From: Mageeibacillus sp. UBA4314
GTDB lineage: Bacteria; Bacillota; Clostridia; Saccharofermentanales; Saccharofermentanaceae
Direction of reading: 5' to 3'
NCBI GenBank assembly: GCA_002394605.1
Contig: DGUI01000034.1
Coordinates: 33,506-95,819, forward strand
DNA length: 62,314 nucleotides
This document shows, in pieces, positions 33,816 to 41,656 of this stretch. Under the pieces are notes generated by a model. It worked only from the letters and a program-made list of their open reading frames with translations, was not told where the DNA came from and did no database searches. Position 1 is the stretch's first letter. The number at the start of each line of letters is the position of its first letter. A program made the translations under genes and the position numbers.

Positions 33816-35947
33816 GATCCTGATTTTTTCTGATTTGTGGGACAGTCTCTGTTGCCGCACTTCTGATATGTCTTGCCGCGGAACTTACGGTAAACCATGT
33901 ATGTACCGCATGTTGGGCATGTCTTGCCGTTGACAGGCGGATCCCAGGAGATAAACTGGCAGTCAGGATCTGAACCCTTCTTGTCGCAGGCGTAGAAGAT
34001 CTTGTTCTTATGCTTCCTTGACTTCAGGATGTTGATACCCGATCCGCATAACGGACAAGGTGTATCCTTGAGCTTATACTCGATATTCCTGCTGTATGTA
34101 CATGCGGGATAGTTGGAACATGCGATGAACTTGCCGTTGCGGCTGTTCTTATATACGAGTTCGCTTCCGCATTCGGGACAGATCTCACCTGTCTTCTCGT
34201 CTTCGATCTTGATCTTGTCCGCATTCCTGGATACGTTGTTGATCTGCTCATGGAACTTCGGATAGAAGCTGTCGATGACCTTGACCCACGGTACATCGCC
34301 GTTCTCGATCGAGTCAAGTCTCTCCTCCATGTCAGCCGTAAAGCCGATGTCCATTACCTCATTGAAGTGGTCTTCGAGGAACACGGTAACTACTCTGCCG
34401 ATGTCTGTGATAAGGATGTTCTTGCCCTGCTTCTCAACGTAGTTGCGCTTCTCGATCGTTGAGATCGTAGGGGCATATGTTGAAGGCCTTCCGATACCGT
34501 TCTTCTCCATCGCGCTGATGAGCGTTGCTTCGGTATAGTGGGGCTTGGGCTGTGTGAACTTCTGCTCTGCTTCAGTCTTATGATTCTTGAGCACATCTCC
34601 TGTCTCGAGCGAAGGAAGTTCGTTAGGCTTCTTTGTCTGCTCCTTGTCAGTCTCCTTGAGATCATCATACACCTTAAGGAACCCGTCGAAAGTAACGACC
34701 TCGCCTGACACTTTGAACACATTTTCCCCGCATGAGATATCAGCATTCATGGTATCGAGCTTGGCAGGTGACATCTGTGATGCGAAGAAACGCTCCCAGA
34801 TCAGCTTATAGAGCTTATACTGATCGCTCGTAAGAGAACTCTTAACGATATCAGGCTCGCATTCAAAATGAGTAGGCCTGATCGCCTCGTGAGCATCCTG
34901 GGCAGTATTCTTATTCTTGAATTCACGCTTGTAAGGCGAGAGATACTCCTTGCCGTACTTCTTTGTAATGATCGCAGCTGCCGCCTTGACTGCTTCATCC
35001 GATATTCTCACGGAGTCAGTTCTCATGTAAGAGATGAGTGAAGTGGAACCCATGTCCTGTACTTCAACACCCTGATAGAGCATCTGAGCCACGTTCATCG
35101 TCCTTGCGGGAGCAAAACCGAGTCTCCTTGATGCTTCCTGCTGGAGCGTGGATGTCGTGAAGGGAGCTGCTCCCTTGCGCTCCTTGGATCCCCTGACTAC
35201 AGAATCGACCACAAAGTCCTTGCCCTGAACTTCAGATAATACCTTGTCAGCCTCGTCCTTATTGTTAAGTGTTACCTTATCAGATGAACTGCCGTTCTTC
35301 CTGCCGTAGAAATCGATAGTGAACCTGTCCTTCTTGAGCTTCGCGCCCTCCTTGGACACTTCAGCCGTGATCTCCCAGTATTCCTTGGGTTCAAATGCGT
35401 TGATCTCATCGTCACGTTCCATAACGAGCTTCGTTGCAACAGACTGTACTCTTCCGGCAGACAGATCCTTCTGGATCTTCTTCCAGAGGAGCGGGCTCAA
35501 TTCATATCCGTAGAGCCTGTCCAGGACACGCCTTGCCTGCTGTGCATCAACGACGTTCAGATCTATCTCCCTGGGGTTTGCAACAGCTGCAAGGATCGCG
35601 TTCTTTGTGATCTCATTAAAGGTGATCCTGCACTTGGTGGAAGGATCGATCTTAAGTACTGTCGCGATGTGCCAGGCTATAGCCTCTCCCTCGCGGTCAG
35701 GGTCCGTTGCGATCAGCACGTTGTCGCACTTCTCAGCAAGGCTCTTGATCTCCTTGATGACCTGAAGCTTATCAGGCGAATCGATATACATCGGCTTATA
35801 ATTGTTTGCGGTGTTGACACCCATTACTTTCTGCGGCAGATCCCTTATATGTCCCTTCGATGCCTCGATGATATAATCCTTACCTAAGTACCTGCCGATC
35901 GTCTTAGCCTTGGCAGGAGACTCAACAATTACTAATGTTCTGCTCAT
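33812..35947 (-). CDS. topA: DNA topoisomerase I
   Basis: This type IA topoisomerase relaxes negative supercoils. The 711-aa protein has the TOPRIM start IVESPAKAKTIGRYLG, the acidic TDPDREGE at 81-88, and the catalytic Tyr Y307 in SYMRTDSVRIS. The C-terminus carries three four-cysteine zinc modules (CPECG..., CPLCG..., CPTCG...). It is separated from dprA by 46 bp, in which AATTATATATATTTAGGAG on the minus strand gives an A/T-rich -10-like region and an SD. Confidence 0.97.
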   Translation of the reverse strand: MSRTLVIVESPAKAKTIGRYLGKDYIIEASKGHIRDLPQKVMGVNTANNYKPMYIDSPDKLQVIKEIKSLAEKCDNVLIATDPDREGEAIAWHIATVLKIDPSTKCRITFNEITKNAILAAVANPREIDLNVVDAQQARRVLDRLYGYELSPLLWKKIQKDLSAGRVQSVATKLVMERDDEINAFEPKEYWEITAEVSKEGAKLKKDRFTIDFYGRKNGSSSDKVTLNNKDEADKVLSEVQGKDFVVDSVVRGSKERKGAAPFTTSTLQQEASRRLGFAPARTMNVAQMLYQGVEVQDMGSTSLISYMRTDSVRISDEAVKAAAAIITKKYGKEYLSPYKREFKNKNTAQDAHEAIRPTHFECEPDIVKSSLTSDQYKLYKLIWERFFASQMSPAKLDTMNADISCGENVFKVSGEVVTFDGFLKVYDDLKETDKEQTKKPNELPSLETGDVLKNHKTEAEQKFTQPKPHYTEATLISAMEKNGIGRPSTYAPTISTIEKRNYVEKQGKNILITDIGRVVTVFLEDHFNEVMDIGFTADMEERLDSIENGDVPWVKVIDSFYPKFHEQINNVSRNADKIKIEDEKTGEICPECGSELVYKNSRNGKFIACSNYPACTYSRNIEYKLKDTPCPLCGSGINILKSRKHKNKIFYACDKKGSDPDCQFISWDPPVNGKTCPTCGTYMVYRKFRGKTYQKCGNRDCPTNQKKSGS

Positions 35948-35993
35948 GTTTACCTGTCTTTCGTGATTTTTTCTCCTAAATATATATAATTCA

Positions 35994-37199
35994 TTAAAGC
36001 GATATTGTCAAAGCGAATTTTCCCTTCTCGCGGCCGATACTCCCGCTAAGTTCCATGTCAGACAGCACCTGGGAGAGCAAAAAGAACGGTATCCCGAGCC
36101 TTTTGGACAGTTCGTCGGCAGTAAGATCCCTGACCTCCAGCTCATCTTTTACAAGCATCGCGATCTCTTCATCACTGACACCGGAACAGTCTTTACTGAC
36201 CTTTGCTCTGATGGTCTCGATCAGTCTTCTCTTCTCTTCCTTATCGTTCAGCACCATCTTGTCCGTCTTCCGGTATAAGAGCCTTGAAGTAACTGAATCT
36301 ATGACATCATCGACCGACAGGAGTATGGATGCGCCGTCATTTATGAGCCTTAGACCTCCGATGCAGTTATCCGCATAGATATTATTGGGCAGCACGAACA
36401 CATCTCTTCCCTGATATGCCGCAAATGATGCCGTATGCAGCGTTCCGGAGAATTCTCCTGCTTCCATTATCAGACAGCAGTCCGACAGAGCCGATATCAG
36501 ACGGTTGCGTGACGGAAAGTACTGTTTCCTGACTCCGCTTAATGGCGGCATCTCTGACAGGACCATTCCTCCCCCGCCAGTGATGCGTTCAAAGAGATCC
36601 CTGTTCTGCAAAGGATATACTTCATCACATCCGGACGGGAGCACTGCTATTGTAGTCCCCGAAGCCCTCATTGCTGCTTCATGAGCTGCCCTGTCTATGC
36701 CGATCGCAAGGCCGGATACTATCACGACATCCTTGGATGCTATCTTCGAGACAAAGTCACCTGTGGCATAGAGCGAATACCTGCCGGGATTACGCGAACC
36801 TACTACTGATACCGAACCGTTGTCATCCACCTTCTTAAGCGACGATATATCGCCCCTGCCGTATATCACTTTGGGCATTCCGGAGAGCTCCTTCCATATC
36901 CCCGGATAACTGCCGCTGTCATCAGGTATTATCGTTATCCCGCATTTGGATATGATCTCCTCATATCTCCTGTAGATCTCCTTGATCTTATCAGGCATCG
37001 ACTTTGCTTCATTGAGCCTTACGAAAGTCCTTCCTGTCAGACCTTCCTCCTTAAGACCGCCGCATATATACTCAAAAAGTTCCTTATAGCTTCCTATAAG
37101 ACCCTTATCCGTTAACTCGCTGATGCACTTACTGTCTATCTCAGTATTGTTTATCAGGACCGAATACATCAGGTTCCTGTCATATCCTTCAAATGCCAT
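35994..37199 (-). CDS. dprA: DNA-processing protein DprA/Smf
   Basis: DprA binds incoming single-stranded DNA during natural transformation and loads RecA. The 401-aa protein has a helix-hairpin-type N-terminus, a Rossmann core with VGSRNPGRYSLY, VSGLAIGIDRAAH, PSGCDEVYPLQN, FPSRNRLISALSD and SGTLHTASFA, and a C-terminal winged-helix (about 335-395). It overlaps yifB by 11 bp. Competence is not proven, since dprA is widespread in non-competent Firmicutes. Confidence 0.95.
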   Translation of the reverse strand: MAFEGYDRNLMYSVLINNTEIDSKCISELTDKGLIGSYKELFEYICGGLKEEGLTGRTFVRLNEAKSMPDKIKEIYRRYEEIISKCGITIIPDDSGSYPGIWKELSGMPKVIYGRGDISSLKKVDDNGSVSVVGSRNPGRYSLYATGDFVSKIASKDVVIVSGLAIGIDRAAHEAAMRASGTTIAVLPSGCDEVYPLQNRDLFERITGGGGMVLSEMPPLSGVRKQYFPSRNRLISALSDCCLIMEAGEFSGTLHTASFAAYQGRDVFVLPNNIYADNCIGGLRLINDGASILLSVDDVIDSVTSRLLYRKTDKMVLNDKEEKRRLIETIRAKVSKDCSGVSDEEIAMLVKDELEVRDLTADELSKRLGIPFFLLSQVLSDMELSGSIGREKGKFALTISL

Positions 37200-38742
37200 C
37201 TAATCTCACCTTATACATCAGAGCCTGCTTTACATCAGGTAAAGTGATCTCCTCTGCCCCTTTCATATCTGCTATTGTCCTTGATACTCTCATCAGGTTC
37301 TTAAACCCTCTTGCAGACAGACCCATTCCGATCGCCGCTTCAGAAGCAAATGCCGACAGTTCGGGACTGAACTTGAACAGGTTCATGTCGCACCTCTCGC
37401 ATGTGCCGTTATAGACTTTGGTGATGCCTTCCGTCCAGCAGTATCTTTTCTTCTGCATCTCCCAGGCTGTTGCTATACGCCTTCGAGCTTCCCTGTCTTC
37501 CTCTGTCTCATGGCGGCTTATGCCACCTGTAATATCCTTAAGGTCCTTTGCCTTGACGGACCTCATCTCAGTAAAGATATCGATACGGTCAAGGAACCCT
37601 CCGGAAAGCTTGCTCAGATACTTCCTGCGCATGACTGACGTACATCTGCATTTGCTCCCGTTCTCGTAGTAGAGGCCACATCTGCACGGATTTCCGGCAG
37701 CAACGAACAGAAATGATGCAGGAAGTTCTCTTGTCACGTTGTCTTTCGTCATCCTCACCAGATGTTCCTCGAGTGGGAGTTTAAGCGCGTCGATGATCTT
37801 GGGATCAAGATCGGTTATCTCATCAGCAAACAACACGCCGTTATTAGCGAGTGCAAGTTCACCCGGGACCATGGAACCTGCTCTGCCCGTCAGTTTTGAG
37901 ATGGAACAGTTACCGTATATATGCCGCACCGGCCTTGCAAGGGACATCACGCCATCACGCTGATCATTCTCGTTCTCGGTGAGCATCATGTACTGCCTTG
38001 CTTCATCCTCCGTAAGCGGAGGCATCAGGTCTTCGATTATCCCTGCCGCCATCGTCTTCCCTGATCCCGGGCTTCCCAGTAGCAACAGGCTATGCATTCC
38101 CGCGCAAGCCGTAACGATAGCTTCCTGTGCCTTAGGCTGCCCTTTAAGATCTGACAGGTGATGGATTACCCTGGGCTTCCCGAAGTCAAGTTCAGGCTCA
38201 AATGTCTCCTGCATATACGCGAAAGAATTCAGTACGTCCACTACATCCTGCAGCGTATTTACGGGCATGCACGCGGTTCCAGCAGCCGCGGCCGCACCGA
38301 TCTCCTCTTCCGGAATGAACACCATGTCTGCCGGGTCCCTGGCCTCTTCACATAACCTCAGACCGGCTAAGGGAGAACCCTTGACATCACCTGCAAGAGA
38401 CAGTTCCCCCTGTGCATAGACCCTCACGTTATCAAAGTATGGGATAACATCAGAGATAAAGAGTATCCCCATTGCGATCGGAAGATCGAATCCCGAACCT
38501 GACTTGTGCATATATGCAGGCGATATGCTGACCGTTATGTGCCCCTTGGGCATCAGGAACCCCATCGATCTAATAGCTGACGTGATCCTTCCTCTCGACT
38601 CCCTTATCGACGAATCGCACAGTCCCGTAATGTCGAACGTCGGGATCCCCGGAGACAAAGATATCTCTATCACCGACCTTGTCGCGGTCATTCCGTCCGC
38701 AAAGCACGATTCGACCTTGACCACTTTATGTCTTACTGCCAA
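37189..38742 (-). CDS. YifB/ComM-type AAA+ ATPase (Mg-chelatase-like)
   Basis: The product is a hexameric AAA+ helicase-like protein related to ComM, which aids branch migration in transformation. The N-terminal LonC-like domain has SPGIPTFDITGLCDSSIRESRGRI. The ATPase has Walker A GSPGSGKT and the Mg-chelatase insert, and a zinc-binding CRCGLYYENGSKCRC is present. The start is set at TTG 38742 because GGAGG lies eight bases upstream; a GTG at 38751 would touch the GGAGG. Length is then 517 aa. It is the first gene of the yifB-dprA-topA run. Confidence 0.9.
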   Translation of the reverse strand: MAVRHKVVKVESCFADGMTATRSVIEISLSPGIPTFDITGLCDSSIRESRGRITSAIRSMGFLMPKGHITVSISPAYMHKSGSGFDLPIAMGILFISDVIPYFDNVRVYAQGELSLAGDVKGSPLAGLRLCEEARDPADMVFIPEEEIGAAAAAGTACMPVNTLQDVVDVLNSFAYMQETFEPELDFGKPRVIHHLSDLKGQPKAQEAIVTACAGMHSLLLLGSPGSGKTMAAGIIEDLMPPLTEDEARQYMMLTENENDQRDGVMSLARPVRHIYGNCSISKLTGRAGSMVPGELALANNGVLFADEITDLDPKIIDALKLPLEEHLVRMTKDNVTRELPASFLFVAAGNPCRCGLYYENGSKCRCTSVMRRKYLSKLSGGFLDRIDIFTEMRSVKAKDLKDITGGISRHETEEDREARRRIATAWEMQKKRYCWTEGITKVYNGTCERCDMNLFKFSPELSAFASEAAIGMGLSARGFKNLMRVSRTIADMKGAEEITLPDVKQALMYKVRLDGI

Positions 38743-38862
38743 TCTGATCACCTCCTGTAAGTTGATTTACGATGAGGATACAGTCAAAAACCCGGAAAAA
38801 AGCTCCGAAAAAATACGAAAATCGGAAAAATTGTAATCAATTGTCATTTTTACAGGGTTTTG

Positions 38863-38871
38863 TGCTACAAT
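38863..38871 (+). promoter_or_regulatory. Extended -10 promoter for ychF
   Basis: TGC-TACAAT at 38863-38871 is an extended -10 element. A weak GTCATT lies 17 bp upstream. The predicted start falls inside the palindrome described next, leaving a leader of about 40 nt. Confidence 0.6.
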
Positions 38872-38884
38872 TCTCATTTGAGAA
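38871..38884. promoter_or_regulatory. Palindrome over the ychF transcription start
   Basis: TTCTCA-TT-TGAGAA is a 14-bp perfect inverted repeat that begins at the last base of the -10 element. Its position would block transcription initiation if bound by a repressor. Chance is possible for such short arms. Confidence 0.35.
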
Positions 38885-38915
38885 ATGAATTGACCATCTT
38901 ATGGAGGAACAATAT

Positions 38916-40007
38916 ATGAAGCTTGGAATCGTCGGACTTCCTAATGTAGGCAAGAGCACACTGTTCAATGCGATCACAAAAGCAGGTGCTGAATCAGCAA
39001 ACTATCCTTTCTGCACGATAGAACCCAATGTGGGTATCGTTGCAGTTCCCGACAGCCGTCTTGATGAACTCGCCAAGATGTACAACCCGGAGAAGTACAC
39101 GCCTGCAGTAGTTGAATTCGTTGACATCGCAGGTCTTGTAAAGGGCGCCAGCAAAGGTGAAGGTCTCGGCAACAAGTTCCTTTCGAACATCCGTGAGTGC
39201 GATGCCATCGTTCATGTCGTAAGATGTTTTGACGATCCTGATGTTGTGCATGTCGACGGCAATGCCGATCCCGAGCGTGATATCGGAGTCATCGATATCG
39301 AGCTTATCCTCTCAGACCTTGAGATCGTTGAGAAGAGGCTCGAGAGGATCAGGAAGATGATGAAAGGCGGAGATAAGTCTTACCAGGCTGAACTCAACCT
39401 GTTCGAGAAGATCTACGAATGTCTGTCAGAAGAGAAGCCCGCAAGGAGTCTCGAATACGATGAAGACGAGCAGCTCCTTCTCCGCGACTGCCAGCTTATC
39501 TCATTGAAGCCCGTGCTCTTCTGCGCAAACATCGCAGAAGATGACATTAAGAACCCTGATATCCCCTACGTACAGAAGGTACGCCAGATCGCTTCCAGCC
39601 AGGATGCGGAAGTCGTTGTCATATCAGCTAAGATCGAGGATGAGTTAGGTCAGCTCGACCCTGAGGACAGGGAGATGTTCCTTGAAGATCTCGGTCTCGA
39701 CTGTGCAGGTCTTGATAAGATGATCCAGGCCTCATATAAGCTTCTCGGCCTTATCTCTTACCTCACTGCAGGTCCTCAGGAAGTACGTGCTTGGACGATC
39801 AGGAAGGGCACAAAAGCGCCCCAGGCTGCAGGTAAGATCCACTCTGATTTCGAGAGGGGATTCATCAGGGCTGAAGTCGTATCATTTGATGATCTGATGA
39901 ACTGCGGATCGTACAATGCCGCAAAAGAGAAGGGTCTTGTAAGATCCGAAGGCAAGGAATACGTAATGAAGGACGGCGACGTCGTCCTGTTCAGGTTTAA
40001 CGTTTAA
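38916..40007 (+). CDS. ychF: Redox-regulated Obg-family ATPase YchF
   Basis: YchF binds ribosomes and hydrolyses ATP rather than GTP; its G4 motif reads NIAE (in CANIAEDD) instead of NKxD, as in the family. The 363-aa protein has the P-loop GLPNVGKS near the N-terminus, DIAGLVKGAS, and a C-terminal TGS domain (about 280-363). The start at 38916 has GGAGG eight bases upstream and the family N-terminus MKLGIVGLPN; an ATG 15 bp earlier overlaps the SD. Confidence 0.96.
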   Translation: MKLGIVGLPNVGKSTLFNAITKAGAESANYPFCTIEPNVGIVAVPDSRLDELAKMYNPEKYTPAVVEFVDIAGLVKGASKGEGLGNKFLSNIRECDAIVHVVRCFDDPDVVHVDGNADPERDIGVIDIELILSDLEIVEKRLERIRKMMKGGDKSYQAELNLFEKIYECLSEEKPARSLEYDEDEQLLLRDCQLISLKPVLFCANIAEDDIKNPDIPYVQKVRQIASSQDAEVVVISAKIEDELGQLDPEDREMFLEDLGLDCAGLDKMIQASYKLLGLISYLTAGPQEVRAWTIRKGTKAPQAAGKIHSDFERGFIRAEVVSFDDLMNCGSYNAAKEKGLVRSEGKEYVMKDGDVVLFRFNV

Positions 40008-40014
40008 ACCCCTT

Positions 40015-40728
40015 TCAATCCAGAGTCTGCTCACCGTTTCCGTGGATGTCTATCTTCTCACCGCCGTAAGTAGGCGCAGGTTTTATCATGCACCAGATCA
40101 TGTCCTTACCCCTGGCGAGCGTCTCACGGATGTAATTCTTGGCAAATACTTTGTAACCGCTGTTCGTTGCGATAACGCCTCTGCATTCGATGCCGAAAGC
40201 CCTGCAGTCATACACCGATCTTGCGATATGGAATTCCTGTGTTACGACTATCGCTTTCCTGATCCCGAATATCCCGGAAGCCCTGACCATCGTCTCATAA
40301 GTTGAGAACCCTGCATGATCCATGAAGATATCCTCCGAAGGAACGCCGTGATCGATTGCATACTGACGCATGACGCCTACTTCGTTATAGCCTTCCTTTC
40401 CATGATCCCCGCTCATGAGGAGCTTCGGGGCATATCCCTGTTTATAGAGATTGATCGATGTCTCGAGCCTGTCGCGCATAAAAGGAGTGGGAGTATTGTC
40501 TTCCCATATCCCGCACCCGAGAACGATGATGCAGTCGCAGTCTTCCTCAGGCCCCATTATCTCGTCTTCACGGTAGATAAGTGAGCTTACCGAGTTCAGC
40601 ATCACGGCATTGGCTATGCCGATGTAGATACCGCCTAGCAGACCTAATATCAGACATACGATGATAAACCGCTTTATGAACTTTTTAATCTTCGTTTTCC
40701 GTGTCGTTTCCGTATTTGTCTTCTTCAT
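40015..40728 (-). CDS. YdcF/SanA/ElyC family (DUF218) membrane-anchored protein
   Basis: The 237-aa protein has a basic N-terminus, a membrane span (about 18-42) and an extracytoplasmic DUF218 domain: DCIIVLGCGIWEDNTPTPFMRDRLETSINLY, KLLMSGDHG, then VVTQEFHIARSVYDCRAFGIECRGV. The family is linked to envelope maintenance, with uncertain chemistry. The start codon lies 44 nt inside the upstream membrane-protein gene in another frame; AAGG nine bases upstream supports it. It runs convergently into ychF. Confidence 0.85.
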   Translation of the reverse strand: MKKTNTETTRKTKIKKFIKRFIIVCLILGLLGGIYIGIANAVMLNSVSSLIYREDEIMGPEEDCDCIIVLGCGIWEDNTPTPFMRDRLETSINLYKQGYAPKLLMSGDHGKEGYNEVGVMRQYAIDHGVPSEDIFMDHAGFSTYETMVRASGIFGIRKAIVVTQEFHIARSVYDCRAFGIECRGVIATNSGYKVFAKNYIRETLARGKDMIWCMIKPAPTYGGEKIDIHGNGEQTLD

Positions 40729-41047
40729 CTTCTATTGCCTTTATCTTCCCTTCTTCAACATCACGCATTATCGACGCAACATTCCTGCTTATCCTTAAGA
40801 TCGTAAATATCGATATTCCAAACACAAACATGATGGATACCTCTGATATCACCACGAAGACCGGCGGGAGCTTATCCATCGTTACCGCGAAGATTAGTAT
40901 CAGCAAAGTTCCCGACAGATAGATCGCAGATGTCGCGATAAGGAACTTACGGACCTGAGCAAGCAGTGTCCTGGGCTTCACCAGTATAAGTATCACGAGG
41001 AGCATTAATGCTGCTGCGCTGAACAATGCTGCGATCACGATATTCAA
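40685..41047 (-). CDS. Small membrane protein of unknown function
   Basis: This 120-aa protein has three hydrophobic spans (about 2-23, 37-57 and 63-85) and a charged C-terminal tail rich in Glu and Asp. No family was recognised. Its start overlaps coaE in an ATGA, and its tail overlaps the ydcF-like gene by 44 nt, placing it in the polA-coaE operon. Confidence 0.7.
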   Translation of the reverse strand: MNIVIAALFSAAALMLLVILILVKPRTLLAQVRKFLIATSAIYLSGTLLILIFAVTMDKLPPVFVVISEVSIMFVFGISIFTILRISRNVASIMRDVEEGKIKAIEDEEDKYGNDTENED

Positions 41048-41649
41048 AATCTTATACCTCTTCCATTCAATTCCTGCGAGATCAATTCCTCGATCTTTTT
41101 ATATGTGTCCTCAATGGTTCCGGAGTTATCGATCACATGATCGCCTAATTCTGAATACTCCTCATCATCCATCTGCATGGCCATCCTTCTCTTTGCATCC
41201 TCAAGATCCATTCCGCGGTCCCTGAGTCTGTTGAGACGGACGTCTTCCCTGCACGTTACGACCCAGATCTGGTTGCACAGAGCAATGAACCTGTTGACCG
41301 GGATCGGGACATCAAGAACAACGCATTTTGTACCCTTCTCACGGAGTTTTTGGACTTCCTCCTCCATCTCTGTAAGTACATACTTATGGATGATGGAAGA
41401 AAGCATGTCGAGCTTCATCCTGTCCTTGAAGACTATGTCAGATACATACTTCCTGTTCAGATCACCGTTATCCTTAAGAGCCCTCCTGCCGAAGATCTCG
41501 GCTATTGCAGGAAGAGCCACACCTCCGGAAGCGGTAACTTTCCTTGATATCTCATCAGCATCGAGCACGATTAGGCCCTTATCCTTAAGATAGGAACTGA
41601 CCGTACTCTTGCCTGATCCGATACCGCCTGTAATACCTAATACAAACAT
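41044..41649 (-). CDS. coaE: Dephospho-CoA kinase
   Basis: CoaE performs the last step of coenzyme A synthesis. The 201-aa P-loop kinase has GGIGSGKS at residues 8-15, LDADEISRKV near 34, VLDVPIP and RLRDRGMDLEDAKRRMAMQ. It lies 7 bp after polA, an order common in Firmicutes (there with mutM between), and overlaps the small membrane-protein gene by 4 bp. Confidence 0.95.
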   Translation of the reverse strand: MFVLGITGGIGSGKSTVSSYLKDKGLIVLDADEISRKVTASGGVALPAIAEIFGRRALKDNGDLNRKYVSDIVFKDRMKLDMLSSIIHKYVLTEMEEEVQKLREKGTKCVVLDVPIPVNRFIALCNQIWVVTCREDVRLNRLRDRGMDLEDAKRRMAMQMDDEEYSELGDHVIDNSGTIEDTYKKIEELISQELNGRGIRF

Positions 41650-41656
41650 AATTACC

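Noticed and set aside
37189..38751. GTG start at 38751 for yifB
   Set aside because: The GTG abuts the GGAGG itself, leaving no spacing; TTG at 38742 has eight bases.
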